Below are positions 33,208-46,441 of a stretch of 64,000 bases of DNA, piece by piece. The stretch's first letter is position 1. Each line of letters opens with the position of its first letter. The translations under genes and the position numbers were made by a program. A model generated the notes under the pieces. The model was not told the origin of the DNA. It did not search any database and worked only from the letters and a program-made list of their open reading frames with translations. The DNA is taken from assembly GCF_000025305.1 (NCBI RefSeq), contig NC_013740.1:682001-746000 (forward strand), in the 5' to 3' direction. The stretch is from Acidaminococcus fermentans DSM 20731 (GTDB taxonomy: Bacteria > Bacillota > Negativicutes > Acidaminococcales > Acidaminococcaceae).

Positions 33208-34593
33208 TTACAACAACACATATTTCAGCACAAACAGGATGGCCAGCACGTACATCAGGCCGCTGATCTTGTCTTTGTGGTCGGTGAGCAGGTTCAGGAT
33301 CACGTAGGTGATGACCCCGAAGGAGATCCCTTCGGAGATGCTGTAGGCGAAAGGCATGGCGATGATGGCGATGTAGGCCGGGATGGCTTCGCTCAGGTCG
33401 CCCATGTCGATCTTGGTCACGGAAGAGAACATCAGGAAGCCTACGATCACCAGGGCCGGAGCGGTGGCGAAGGAGGGGATGGCCATAAAGAAGGGGGAGA
33501 AGAACAGGGACAGCAGGAACAGCACGGACACGGTAATGGCGGTGAGCCCGGTGCGGCCTCCTTCGGATACCCCGGAAGCGCTTTCCACAAAGGTGGTCAC
33601 GGTGCTGGTGCCCAACAGGGCCCCGGTGCAGGTGGCGCAGGCGTCGGCCATGAGGGCTCCCTTGATCCGGGGCAGGTGGCCTTCTTCATCCAGCATGTCA
33701 CTTTTTGCGGCCACCCCGATCAGGGTCCCCAGGGTATCGAAGGTATCCACGAACAGGAAAGCGAAAATCACGGCGAAGAAGTTCAGGCTCAGCACATGGG
33801 AGAAGTCCAGCTGGAGGAACAGGGGCGCCGGATTAATGGGGGCAAAGGAAGCCAGTCCCCCGGACAGGTTGGGGAACACGCTGAAGGTGCCCAGTTCCGG
33901 ATTGGGCACGTAGAGCCCGGTGGCTTCGCAGATCATCCCCAGGATCCAGGTGCCCAGGATGCCGAACAGGATGTTCCCCCGGACGTTTTTGATGATCAGG
34001 AAAGCAGAGAGCAGGATCCCGGCCAGGGCAATCAGCACGGTGATCCCCACACTGTGGAAGGTGCCGTCCGCCACGGATTTGGTGAAGGAATACAGGGACA
34101 CCTTGGTGGCCGGGTTGGCCACGATGATCCGGGCGTTCAGCAGGCCGATGAAGGCGATGAACAGACCGATCCCCACGGAAATGGCCTGTTTCAGGGTCAT
34201 GGGGATGGCGTTGAAGATGGCTTCCCGGATGGAGGTCAGGGACAGGATGATGAAGATAATCCCTTCCACCAGCACGGCGGACAGGGCCATTTCCCAGGTG
34301 TTCCCCATCTGGAGGCAGACTGTGTAGGCAAAGTAGGCATTGAGCCCCATTCCCGGTCCCAGGGCGAAGGGGTAGTTGGCAAAGGCTGCCATGAAGAAGG
34401 TCCCCAGGGCGGAGGCAATGGCGGTGACCGTCAGCAGGGCCCCTTTGTCCATGCCGGTGGCGCTCAGGATGGAGGGGTTCACGATCAGGATGTAGGCCAT
34501 GGTCATGAAGGTGGTGATCCCGGCGATGATTTCCGTCCGCATGGTGGTGTGGTTTTCCTTCAGGTGGAAAACTTTTTCGCAGAATTGTTCCAT
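33208..34593 (-). CDS. NCS2-family purine permease (AzgA/PbuG type)
   Basis: 461 aa with about 12-14 membrane helices. The AzgA branch is shown by EIIAGITTFMTMAYILIVNPSIL near the start, GPGMGLNAYFAYTV and the DTFDTLGTLIGVA motif in the second half. Proton-coupled uptake of adenine, guanine or hypoxanthine is the known role. AAGGAAG precedes ATG 34593 (minus). It is divergent from pcrA with a 109-bp shared upstream gap; no purine riboswitch is seen there. Confidence 0.9.
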   Translation of the reverse strand: MEQFCEKVFHLKENHTTMRTEIIAGITTFMTMAYILIVNPSILSATGMDKGALLTVTAIASALGTFFMAAFANYPFALGPGMGLNAYFAYTVCLQMGNTWEMALSAVLVEGIIFIILSLTSIREAIFNAIPMTLKQAISVGIGLFIAFIGLLNARIIVANPATKVSLYSFTKSVADGTFHSVGITVLIALAGILLSAFLIIKNVRGNILFGILGTWILGMICEATGLYVPNPELGTFSVFPNLSGGLASFAPINPAPLFLQLDFSHVLSLNFFAVIFAFLFVDTFDTLGTLIGVAAKSDMLDEEGHLPRIKGALMADACATCTGALLGTSTVTTFVESASGVSEGGRTGLTAITVSVLFLLSLFFSPFFMAIPSFATAPALVIVGFLMFSSVTKIDMGDLSEAIPAYIAIIAMPFAYSISEGISFGVITYVILNLLTDHKDKISGLMYVLAILFVLKYVLL

Positions 34594-34702
34594 TGATAAC
34601 TTCCTTTCTCAAACAGGTTCAATTGAAGGATTCTTCTATTATAGCAAAAAAACACCGAATCTGTTAGAATATTAGGGAATAAAACATAGAATCGAGGAAA
34701 AA

Positions 34703-38996
<4,294 letters not shown>

Positions 38997-38998
38997 AA

Positions 38999-39129
38999 AA
39001 GGGGGTGTGAAAATATGTTTTTTCACACCCCGTCACTAGTCACTAGTCACTAGTCACTAGTCACTAGCCGATGGAAGCCAGCTGACGCAAGCGAAATAAA
39101 GGCGCTGTGGATGATTTTTTCACAGCGCC
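38999..39129. repeat. 124-bp intergenic repeat family, copy 2 (inverted, ~131 bp)
   Basis: Reverse complement of the 14801-14924 element with a longer CTAGTCA array and small changes in one hairpin (GAAAATATGTTTTTTC). It follows ligA and supplies its terminator (GGGGTGTGAAAA / TTTTTTCACACCCC). Confidence 0.8.
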
Positions 39130-39146
39130 TTTTTGTTGGAGTGATG

Positions 39147-39178
39147 AAAAAAGACTGCCCGCGGGGGCAGTCTTTTTG
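39147..39178. terminator. terminator of cstA
   Basis: AAAAAAGACTGCC-CGCGG-GGCAGTCTTTTT, active on the minus strand after cstA and also readable on the plus strand. Confidence 0.8.
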
Positions 39179-40852
39179 TTATTTGTCGGCAACTTCCACC
39201 TTGCCGGTGAACAGTTCCTTGGTGCAGCTCCGGACCACGTTGATGGCCAGGAACATCAGGCACAGGGCCACTACCAGCTGGAGGCCTTCCACCATGGGGA
39301 AGAACACGCCGGCCATGGCTTTCTTGTAGATGCCATAGATGGACAGGCACAGGGCACTCATGGTCACGAAGAACATGAAGGTCATGGGCACGTAGAGCAT
39401 CCAGCTCTTCCGGCCGGTCATCTTCAGGAATACTGCCAGGGCAACCAGGCACAGAGCACTGAGCAGCTGGTTGGCAGCACCAAACAGCGGCCAGATGTTC
39501 ATGTAACCGCCCAGGCACAGCAGGTAGCTGGGGATCAGGGTCACGATAGTGGCCACATAGGTGTTGCTCAGGAATTTGGCCACAGAACCCTGTTCCTTGC
39601 CTTCTTCCGGAGCCAGGATTTCCTGGAGCATCATCCGGCCGATACGGGTTACCGCATCGATGGTGGTCATGGCCAGAGCGGATACGCACATGGTCACGAT
39701 GCAGGTGCTGTAGTATTTGGGAATACCGAACATGGTGAAGTATCCGCCGATGGCGCTGCCGAAGATGGCAAACGGAGTGGCTTTGGGCAGCTGGCCGTTT
39801 ACAGCCACGGAGCAGGCGATAACCAGGGAAACCACACCCAGGGTGGATTCAATCAGCATGGAGCCGTAGCCAACAGGCAGCATGTCTTTTTCATTGGAAA
39901 TGGTCTTGGAGGAAGTACCGGAGGAAACCAGGGAATGGAACCCGGATACAGCCCCGCAGGCGATGGTGACGAACAGGATGGGGAACAGAGGCTTGCCGGC
40001 CACATCAAAGGAGGTGAAGGCAGGCATATTGATGGAAGGATTCCCCACGATAATCCCTACAACCCCGGCCAGGATCATCCCAAGCAGCAGGAATACGGAC
40101 AGATAGTCACGCGGCTGGATCAGCAGCCACATGGGCATGATGGAAGCAGCAAAGCAGTACGCGTAGGTCACATACAGCCAGGTGGTACGGGAAGCGTAGA
40201 TGGGATGGGCAATGCCCAGGCTCACCATGGCCACCATGCACAGGATCCCCAGAATCAGTTCCTTGGAACCGTGGATGTTGAAACGGCGGGTCACTACACC
40301 GAAGACCATGGCTACGGCAATGTAGATCATGGAAATGGAAGCGGCGGAGGCGTTGGGACCCATCATTTCGCCGGTCTTGGAGAAGCCGTTGAAGGTGCTG
40401 GCCATAATGTCAGAGAAAGCGGCGATGACCAAGAGGGAGAACAGCCAGCCGAACATCAGGAACATTTTGCAGCCGGTATGGCCCACGTATTTTTCAATCA
40501 GGGCACCCATGCCTTTGCCGTCGTTCTTCACGGAAGCATAAAGGGCGGTGAAATCCTGTACAGCCCCGAAGAATACGCCGCCTACAATAATCCACAAGAA
40601 TGCAGGAACCCAACCGAACATGGCGGCGATAATGGGACCGGTTACAGGGCCGGCACCAGTAATGGAAGAAAACTGATGGGCAAATACCGTGAAACGGGAA
40701 GCGGGAGCAAAGTCCTTGTCATCCCGGAAGCGATAGGCAGGAGTCTTCGCATCCGGTTCAATTCCCCAGGTCTTGACCAGCCAGCGTCCATAAAACATGT
40801 ACGCACAGACGAAGATTACAATGGCAAGACACACAAGCGTTAATCCGTTCAT
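39179..40852 (-). CDS. cstA: carbon starvation protein CstA family (peptide/pyruvate transporter)
   Basis: 557 aa with ~15-16 membrane helices. Three in-frame ATGs stand in a row (40858, 40855, 40852, minus strand); AAGGAG is 8 nt from the third, which is chosen. Family motifs: PAYRFRDDKDFAPASR near the N-terminus, FSSITGAGPVTGPI and FHSLVSSGTSSKTI. E. coli CstA and BtsT import peptides or pyruvate. Strong sigma70-type promoter upstream; no CRP-type site recognised. Confidence 0.9.
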   Translation of the reverse strand: MNGLTLVCLAIVIFVCAYMFYGRWLVKTWGIEPDAKTPAYRFRDDKDFAPASRFTVFAHQFSSITGAGPVTGPIIAAMFGWVPAFLWIIVGGVFFGAVQDFTALYASVKNDGKGMGALIEKYVGHTGCKMFLMFGWLFSLLVIAAFSDIMASTFNGFSKTGEMMGPNASAASISMIYIAVAMVFGVVTRRFNIHGSKELILGILCMVAMVSLGIAHPIYASRTTWLYVTYAYCFAASIMPMWLLIQPRDYLSVFLLLGMILAGVVGIIVGNPSINMPAFTSFDVAGKPLFPILFVTIACGAVSGFHSLVSSGTSSKTISNEKDMLPVGYGSMLIESTLGVVSLVIACSVAVNGQLPKATPFAIFGSAIGGYFTMFGIPKYYSTCIVTMCVSALAMTTIDAVTRIGRMMLQEILAPEEGKEQGSVAKFLSNTYVATIVTLIPSYLLCLGGYMNIWPLFGAANQLLSALCLVALAVFLKMTGRKSWMLYVPMTFMFFVTMSALCLSIYGIYKKAMAGVFFPMVEGLQLVVALCLMFLAINVVRSCTKELFTGKVEVADK

Positions 40853-40930
40853 CATCATCACTCCTTCGTAAAAAATCCGACACCTGAGTGCAAGTGCCGT
40901 GATCAAATCGGATGCTTGTTGATGGTACGT

Positions 40931-40959
40931 AATTTATCACTTGTTCACGCTCTTGTCAA
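40931..40959 (-). promoter_or_regulatory. promoter of cstA
   Basis: On the minus strand TTGACA (40959-40954), a 17-nt spacer, and TAAATT (40936-40931). The remaining gap to 41098 is AT-rich with no gene seen. Confidence 0.7.
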
Positions 40960-41098
40960 CAGTTTTTTGTATACTTCATACATTATTTTTTCAAAGTGTT
41001 ATCACAGTAAAGACAGATGCGGGAATTAACAGAGAATTTGTCCGTATGGAAAGGAACTTCACCAATTAGAATCAATTTATTGTGCAGTGGGAATGGAC

Positions 41099-41130
41099 AA
41101 AAGGGGCTGCCGCATGGGCAGCCCCTTTTT
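41099..41130. terminator. terminator after the 61-aa gene
   Basis: AAAAGGGGCTGCC-GCAT-GGGCAGCCCCTTTTT, symmetrical. Confidence 0.75.
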
Positions 41131-41315
41131 CATTCGTAATGGTTCAATATGTTCCGTACCCGCTCTTTTTTGCTTTTGGGCACTTTCCATTCGTAGTTCC
41201 GGTAGTTGTTTTCTCTGTGGTCGGTGGAATAGTCGGCGTAGTCGATATCCCAGTTCCGTTCATAGCTCCGGTTGTAATCCCCGTGGCCGTCATCCAGCTG
41301 ATACCCGGCAAACAT
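41130..41315 (-). CDS. small charged hypothetical protein, 61 aa
   Basis: Starts at 41315 (minus) with AAAGGAGG 3 nt before the ATG. It is very rich in Asp, Tyr, Asn and Arg (YQLDDGHGDYNRSYERNWD, KKERVRNILNHYE); no membrane segment or cysteine. The strong ribosome site and dedicated terminator argue it is expressed. Function unknown; the composition suggests a disordered or RNA-associated protein, which is only a guess. Confidence 0.6.
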   Translation of the reverse strand: MFAGYQLDDGHGDYNRSYERNWDIDYADYSTDHRENNYRNYEWKVPKSKKERVRNILNHYE

Positions 41316-41479
41316 GGCATCGTCCTCCTTTATAAAAAGAAAACCCTTCTATAACATTATGGTTTACAGTTAGAGAGATTTCCCTCATATACTGGTAATT
41401 TTATCACAAACATTGTACAATGAATACATAAGACTATAAAATTCTGGATGGACAATCTGGAACAGGGGAGTGGAGCGCC

Positions 41480-42340
41480 ATGAAAATCGTAACCTTCGAA
41501 TATGACAACGACGTACAGGTGGGAATCATTTCCGAAGACGGGAAATTTGTGATCCCGGCCAACAAGTATGAAACCATGTATGATCTGATCCAGCAGACGG
41601 ATTTTGAAGAACTGCTGGCCATTGCCCGGGTGGACATGGGGGCGGTTCCTCTGGATCAGGTGAAGATCCTGGCGCCCATTACCCATCCCCGGAACGACAT
41701 TATCTGCCTGGGGATCAACTACAAATCCCACGACGATGAACTGCCTGATGAATACGTGCCGGAAAAAATCGTACAGCGCCAGGTGCCCGTGTACTTCTCC
41801 AAACGGGTGGACCGGACAGTGGATCCGGAGGGCACCATCGACGGCCATTTCAATGTGGTGAAGGAACTGGACTATGAATGTGAACTGGCCGTGATCATCG
41901 GGAAAGAAGCCAAGGATGTGGAAGAAAAGGACGCGGCGGATTACGTGTTCGGCTATACCATCATCAACGATGTAACCGCCCGGGACGTGCAGGTGGCCCA
42001 CAAGCAGTGGTACTTCGGAAAGAGCCTGGACACCTTTGCCCCCATGGGACCCTGCATCGTTACGGCGGATGAATTCGACTTCCCGCCGGCCCTGTCCATC
42101 CAGTGCCGGGTGAACGGGGAACTGCGCCAGGACAGCAATACCAAATACCTGGTCCATGGGATCCCCTACATCATCAGCGAACTGAGCAAAGGAATGACCC
42201 TCCGGGCCGGGACCATCATCGCCACCGGGACCCCGGCCGGTACCGGCATTGGTCTGAATCCGCCCCAGTTCCTGAAGAGCGGGGATGTGGTGGAATGTTC
42301 CATCGAAGGAATCGGAACCCTGCGGAATACGGTGAAATAA
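41480..42340 (+). CDS. fumarylacetoacetate hydrolase (FAH) family protein
   Basis: 286 aa. FAH-fold enzymes hydrolyse or decarboxylate acylpyruvates and related diketo acids with a divalent metal. Visible: NDIICLGINYKSH, the metal-binding acidic ligands around YECELAVIIG, and the GYTIINDVTARDVQ, GKSLDTFAPMGP and IATGTPAGTG blocks. The short N-terminal ~65-residue domain is typical of the YcgM/acylpyruvase branch. Own terminator; substrate not predictable. Confidence 0.88.
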   Translation: MKIVTFEYDNDVQVGIISEDGKFVIPANKYETMYDLIQQTDFEELLAIARVDMGAVPLDQVKILAPITHPRNDIICLGINYKSHDDELPDEYVPEKIVQRQVPVYFSKRVDRTVDPEGTIDGHFNVVKELDYECELAVIIGKEAKDVEEKDAADYVFGYTIINDVTARDVQVAHKQWYFGKSLDTFAPMGPCIVTADEFDFPPALSIQCRVNGELRQDSNTKYLVHGIPYIISELSKGMTLRAGTIIATGTPAGTGIGLNPPQFLKSGDVVECSIEGIGTLRNTVK

Positions 42341-42341
42341 G

Positions 42342-42420
42342 AAAAAAGAGGCCTGCGGGCCTCTTTTTTGTCGTGCTGTCAACAAAAAAGGCTGCCTTCC
42401 GGCAGCCTCTGCTTTTTAAC
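42342..42420. terminator. two consecutive terminators
   Basis: GAGGCC-TGC-GGGCCTC then TTTTTT (to 42370), and AAAGGCTGCC-TTCC-GGCAGCCT (42386-42408), which also follows the tRNA-Val gene on the minus strand. Confidence 0.7.
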
Positions 42421-42497
42421 TGGTGGAACTAACTGGACTCGAACCAGTGACCCCCACGATGTCAACGTGATACTCTAACCATCTGAGCTATAGTTCC
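42421..42497 (-). tRNA. tRNA-Val (GAC)
   Basis: 77 nt on the minus strand; acceptor GGAACTA / TAGTTCC, D-arm GCTC/GAGT, anticodon loop TTGACAT with GAC, T-arm ACTGG-TTCGAGT-CCAGT, encoded CCA. Confidence 0.93.
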
Positions 42498-42631
42498 ATA
42501 AGCAACAAAATTATTTTAAACGATATCCCATTTTTTGTCAAGTGGGTTTCCTGTTTCTTTTTTCTCCGGGAAACGATATAATGAAAAGAAACAGTCAATC
42601 TATCTTTGCACCCAAACAGGAGGAAGAGAAT

Positions 42632-43645
42632 TTGCCTGAAGTGACGGAAAAACGGTTTGAATTCCAGGACGCCCGGGAAATGGTGGCGGTCCTGGGTGAA
42701 ACGGATGAATATCTGAAAGAAATGCAGCAGAGCCTGGGCTGCCGGCTGATTCCCCGGGGCAACCAGCTGATCGTCCAGGGGACTCTCCAGGACGTGGAAC
42801 TGGCGGAACGGCTGGTCCGGGAACTGCTGTTCCTGTACCGGCAGGGGATGCCCATTACCCAGCACGATGTGAAATATAGCCTGCGGCTGGTCCGGGAGGG
42901 CCAGGAGGAGCAGCTCCACAAGCTGTTCACGGACACGGTGCTCACCACTGTCCGGGGCCGCCAGGTGAAGGCCAAGACTCTGGGCCAGATGCGGTACCTG
43001 AAGACCATAGCCCAAAGCGACATTACCATTGCCATCGGTCCAGCCGGCACCGGGAAGACCTATCTGGCGGTGGCCATGGCGGTAAAGGCCCTGAAGAACA
43101 AGGAAGTGGAGCGGATCATCCTGACCCGTCCGGCGGTGGAAGCCGGGGAGAAACTGGGCTTTCTGCCCGGTGACCTCCAGGAAAAGGTGGATCCCTACCT
43201 GCGGCCCCTGTACGATGCCCTGTACGAAATGCTGGGGATGGAAGCTTTCCAGAAGAATCTCCAGCGGGGAATCATCGAAGTGGCACCCCTGGCCTATATG
43301 CGGGGCCGTACCCTGAACGATGCCTTCATTATCCTGGATGAAGCACAGAACACCACGGCGGAACAGATGCGGATGGCGCTCACTAGGTTCGGGTTCGGCT
43401 CCAAGCTGGTGGTCACCGGGGATGCCACCCAGGTGGACCTGCCCAGCGGCCGGCAGTCCGGGCTGGTGAATGCCGCCCAGGTACTGGACGGGGTGCCGGG
43501 CATCGGCATCGTCCGGTTCTCGGAACAGGATGTGGTCCGGCACGAAATCGTGGGGGCCATTATCCGCGCCTATGAAAAATATGACCGGGCCCGGAAGGAA
43601 CACCGGCAGGCCCAGGCGGAGAAAAATAAAGGAGAAGGAAAATGA
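42632..43645 (+). CDS. phoH: PhoH family ATPase
   Basis: 337 aa from TTG 42632 with AGGAGGAA 7-10 nt upstream. An in-frame ATG at 42581 overlaps a TATAAT box (42577-42582) and would precede the transcript, so the TTG is preferred. PhoH-like P-loop protein: N-terminal KH-like part, Walker A GPAGTGKTYLAVAMA, LTRPAVEAGEKLGFLPGDL, and Walker B AFIILDEAQNTT. Its known links are to RNA metabolism and to YbeY, whose gene overlaps its end by 4 bp. First gene of phoH-ybeY-cdd-era. Confidence 0.9.
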   Translation: MPEVTEKRFEFQDAREMVAVLGETDEYLKEMQQSLGCRLIPRGNQLIVQGTLQDVELAERLVRELLFLYRQGMPITQHDVKYSLRLVREGQEEQLHKLFTDTVLTTVRGRQVKAKTLGQMRYLKTIAQSDITIAIGPAGTGKTYLAVAMAVKALKNKEVERIILTRPAVEAGEKLGFLPGDLQEKVDPYLRPLYDALYEMLGMEAFQKNLQRGIIEVAPLAYMRGRTLNDAFIILDEAQNTTAEQMRMALTRFGFGSKLVVTGDATQVDLPSGRQSGLVNAAQVLDGVPGIGIVRFSEQDVVRHEIVGAIIRAYEKYDRARKEHRQAQAEKNKGEGK

Positions 43646-44124
43646 TCGTTACCCTGGAAAACAACCAGACGGAAATCGCCATTCCTGAAGAACTGGAAGA
43701 GACCCTGAAAAAGGCCATGGACATTGTGGCCCGGAAGGAGAATCTGACGGACAATACGGAAGTGGACATTACCATTGTGAATAATGAAGAAATCCATACT
43801 CTGAACCGGGACTACAGGGGCATTGACCGCCCCACCGATGTGCTCAGCTTCGCCCTGGACGAAGGGGACGAGGAACCGGAAGTGGAAGACGGGGAAGCGG
43901 AACACCTGCTGGGGGACGTGATCATCTCTGCGCCCCGGGCGGTGGAACAGGGAGAGGAATTCGGCCACGGGCTTACCCGGGAAATGACCTACCTGGCGGT
44001 CCACGGCATGCTCCATCTGCTGGGCTATGACCATATGGAAGAAGCGGACAAACGGGTGATGCGGGCCCGGGAGGAAGAAATCCTCCGGGAACTGGACCTG
44101 GCGGAGGAAAAGTATGGAGGCTGA
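43642..44124 (+). CDS. ybeY: rRNA maturation RNase YbeY
   Basis: 160 aa; ATG overlaps the phoH stop, AAGGAGAAGG upstream. Single-strand endoribonuclease for 16S rRNA 3'-end maturation and ribosome quality control. The zinc motif HGMLHLLGYDH (H-x3-H-x5-H) is near residue 120; LNRDYRGIDRPTDVLSF is the family block. Standard length. Confidence 0.94.
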   Translation: MIVTLENNQTEIAIPEELEETLKKAMDIVARKENLTDNTEVDITIVNNEEIHTLNRDYRGIDRPTDVLSFALDEGDEEPEVEDGEAEHLLGDVIISAPRAVEQGEEFGHGLTREMTYLAVHGMLHLLGYDHMEEADKRVMRAREEEILRELDLAEEKYGG

Positions 44125-44500
44125 ACTGGACCGGGAACTCTTTGAAGCAGCCTGTGCCGTGCGGGAACATTCCTACAGCCCCTATTCCCGGTTTGCCGTG
44201 GGTGCGGCGGTCCGGGCGGCGGACGGGCGGATTTTCACCGGCTGCAATGTGGAGAACGCCTCCTACGGCCTGACTCTTTGCGCCGAACGGTGCGCCATTT
44301 TCGCCGCGGTGAAGGAAGGGGTCCGGGAGTTTGCCGCCCTGTGCGTCACCGCCGATACCCCGGGACCGGTGTCCCCCTGCGGGGCCTGCCGGCAGGTGAT
44401 GGCGGAATTCCGCATCCCCCGGATCTATTTGACCAATATTCAGGGCCAGTACCGGTCCGCCACGGTGGCGGATTTGCTGCCCGATGACTTCAGTCTGTAA
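44114..44500 (+). CDS. cdd: cytidine deaminase
   Basis: 128 aa, overlapping ybeY by 11 bp. Deaminates cytidine and deoxycytidine for pyrimidine salvage. The small tetrameric class is shown by CNVENASYGLTLCAERCA (Cys-Ala-Glu with the catalytic Glu) and SPCGACRQV supplying two more zinc cysteines. SYSPYSRFAVGAA is the N-terminal substrate block. Gene order ybeY-cdd-era is common in Firmicutes. Confidence 0.94.
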   Translation: MEAELDRELFEAACAVREHSYSPYSRFAVGAAVRAADGRIFTGCNVENASYGLTLCAERCAIFAAVKEGVREFAALCVTADTPGPVSPCGACRQVMAEFRIPRIYLTNIQGQYRSATVADLLPDDFSL

Positions 44501-44515
44501 AAAGAAAGGAATTTT

Positions 44516-45442
44516 ATGGAAGAAAAGAATACCCAACAGCATCACTCCGGCTTTGTGGCCGTTGTGGGCCGTCCCAACGCGGGAAAATCCACCCTGGTGA
44601 ACCATCTGGTGGGAGAAAAGGTGGCCATCATCTCTGACCGGCCCCAGACCACCCGGAACCGAATCCTGAGCATTTTAAGCACGGAGGAGGCCCAGATGGT
44701 GTTCCTGGACACCCCCGGTCTCCACAAACCCCAGGACAAACTGGGAGAGCACATGGTCCAGGCGGCTCTCAACGCCATCAAGGAAGTGGACGTGGTGCTG
44801 TTTGTGGTGGACGCCTCAGAAAAACGGGGCAAGGGAGAACAGGTGATCCTGGAACGGCTGAAGGAAGAATGCCATGCTCCGGTGATCCTGGTGCTGAACA
44901 AAATCGACCGGCTGCCGGACAAGGCTGTGCTGCTGCCCATCATCGACAAATTCCGGAAGGAATATCCCTTCCGCAGTGTACTCACCCTCTCCGCCCTGGA
45001 AGATGAGGATTTTTCGCCCCTGCTCCAGGAAATCGTCCGGTGCCTGCCGGAAGGGCCCAGCTTCTATCCGGAAGACATGTACACTGACCAGCCGGAACGG
45101 GTGATGGCGGCGGAAATCGTCCGGGAGAAAATCCTCCAGCTGACCCGGGACGAAGTGCCCCATGCAGTGGCGGTCCAGGTCCAGGAAATGAAGACCCGGC
45201 CCAACAACCTGGTGTACGTCCGGGCGGATATCTACGTGGAACGGGATTCCCAGAAAGCCATCCTGATCGGGGCAAAAGGGAAGATGCTGAAGGAAATCAG
45301 CCAGCGGGCCCGTGAGGATATGGAAGCTTTCCTGGGCAACCGGGTGTACCTGGAACTGTGGGTAAAGGTACGGCCCAAATGGCGGGAAAAGGAAGGGGAC
45401 CTGAAACGGCTGGGCCTGGCGGGAGAACGGTCCCAATATTGA
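44516..45442 (+). CDS. era: GTPase Era
   Basis: 308 aa, AAAGGAA upstream. It binds 16S rRNA near the 3' end for 30S assembly. G motifs: GRPNAGKSTLVNHL (G1), FLDTPGLHKP (G3), VLNKIDR (G4); C-terminal KH domain with the IGAKGKMLKEI loop. Works with YbeY, encoded two genes upstream. Confidence 0.95.
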   Translation: MEEKNTQQHHSGFVAVVGRPNAGKSTLVNHLVGEKVAIISDRPQTTRNRILSILSTEEAQMVFLDTPGLHKPQDKLGEHMVQAALNAIKEVDVVLFVVDASEKRGKGEQVILERLKEECHAPVILVLNKIDRLPDKAVLLPIIDKFRKEYPFRSVLTLSALEDEDFSPLLQEIVRCLPEGPSFYPEDMYTDQPERVMAAEIVREKILQLTRDEVPHAVAVQVQEMKTRPNNLVYVRADIYVERDSQKAILIGAKGKMLKEISQRAREDMEAFLGNRVYLELWVKVRPKWREKEGDLKRLGLAGERSQY

Positions 45443-45468
45443 CCGGGCCCCCGGGAGAAGTGTATAAT
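45439..45468 (+). promoter_or_regulatory. promoter before the CBS-domain gene
   Basis: TTGACC (45439-45444), 18-nt spacer, TATAAT (45463-45468); the -35 overlaps the era stop. Confidence 0.6.
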
Positions 45469-45556
45469 TGAGAGATACAAACCGCCGGGGAACGGCCCGG
45501 CAAACTGATCAAAGGAGAGATGTCCTATAGACGCGGGACCTGCGCTTGGGCGCATA

Positions 45557-46441
45557 TTGAAACCAATCCTATATCCTTTTGCTTTTGTGTTCTGGCACCT
45601 GGGGGCAGCCCTGTACCGGTTCATGGGGGTGGAACCCCAGACGGCCGGCACCAGCCATTCGGAAGACGACATCCGGAAGATGGTCAGCGCCAGCGAAAAG
45701 GGAGGCAGCATCGATCCGGTGGAAAGCCGGCTCATCGACAACGTGTTCGACTTTGCAGACCGGGTGGCCCGGGAAGTGATGGTGCCCCGGCAGGACATGG
45801 TGTGCCTGTTCGTGGACGATCCCATCGAGGAGAACATGAAGGTGATCCGGGAATCCGGCCACACCCGGTATCCTCTCTGTGAAGAGGATCGGGACCATAT
45901 CCTGGGGATGGTCCACATCCGGGAGTTCATGAATGCGGACTACAAACAGCCCGGGTTCGACCTCCGGTCCATTATGCGGGAAATCGACGTGGTGCCGGAA
46001 AGTATGTCCATTGCCAAAATCCTCCAGCTGATGCAGCACAAGCATGTGCAGATGGCGGCTGTGGCCGATGAATACGGAGGCACCGCAGGTCTTGTGACCA
46101 TGGAGGACCTGCTGGAAGAAATCGTGGGCGACATCCAGGATGAACACGATACGGACATGCCGGAAATCAACAAGATGCCTGACGGATCCTATGTGTTCGA
46201 TGGGCTGGTGCTCCTGGACGAGGTATCGGAAATCATGGGGATCCAGTTCGATGATCCGGAAGAAGATACCATCGGCGGCTATGTGTTCGGCCTCATCGGC
46301 CGGCAGCCGGTGGTGGGGGACAGCGTGGAGGAAAATGGCTGCAAGTTCGAAGTGCTGGATTCCACCGGGTTCCGGGTGCTCCGGGTCCGGGTGATCCCCC
46401 TGAAAAAAGAAAAGAAGGAAGCGGCTGGCCATGAGCAGTGA
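45557..46441 (+). CDS. CBS/CorC-HlyC domain protein, short (DUF21 membrane part missing)
   Basis: 294 aa if it starts at TTG 45557, the first usual start codon in frame. Tandem CBS domains (MVPRQDMVCLF to VVPESMSIAKILQLM, GGTAGLVTMEDLLEEIVGDI) and a C-terminal CorC_HlyC domain (GSYVFDGLVLLDEV, RVLRVRVIPL) are complete. Most relatives carry a ~190-residue DUF21 membrane region first; here only its last helix remains (PILYPFAFVFWHL). GGAG at 45514-45517 is ideally spaced for an ATA codon at 45527 in the same frame, while ATG 45520 is out of frame. Start and integrity are therefore uncertain. Overlaps recO by 11 bp. Confidence 0.7.
   Translation: MKPILYPFAFVFWHLGAALYRFMGVEPQTAGTSHSEDDIRKMVSASEKGGSIDPVESRLIDNVFDFADRVAREVMVPRQDMVCLFVDDPIEENMKVIRESGHTRYPLCEEDRDHILGMVHIREFMNADYKQPGFDLRSIMREIDVVPESMSIAKILQLMQHKHVQMAAVADEYGGTAGLVTMEDLLEEIVGDIQDEHDTDMPEINKMPDGSYVFDGLVLLDEVSEIMGIQFDDPEEDTIGGYVFGLIGRQPVVGDSVEENGCKFEVLDSTGFRVLRVRVIPLKKEKKEAAGHEQ

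Noticed and set aside
33169-34596. 475-codon plus-strand open frame opposite the purine permease
   Set aside because: Extremely Gly/His/Gln/Asp-rich shadow of a membrane protein gene.
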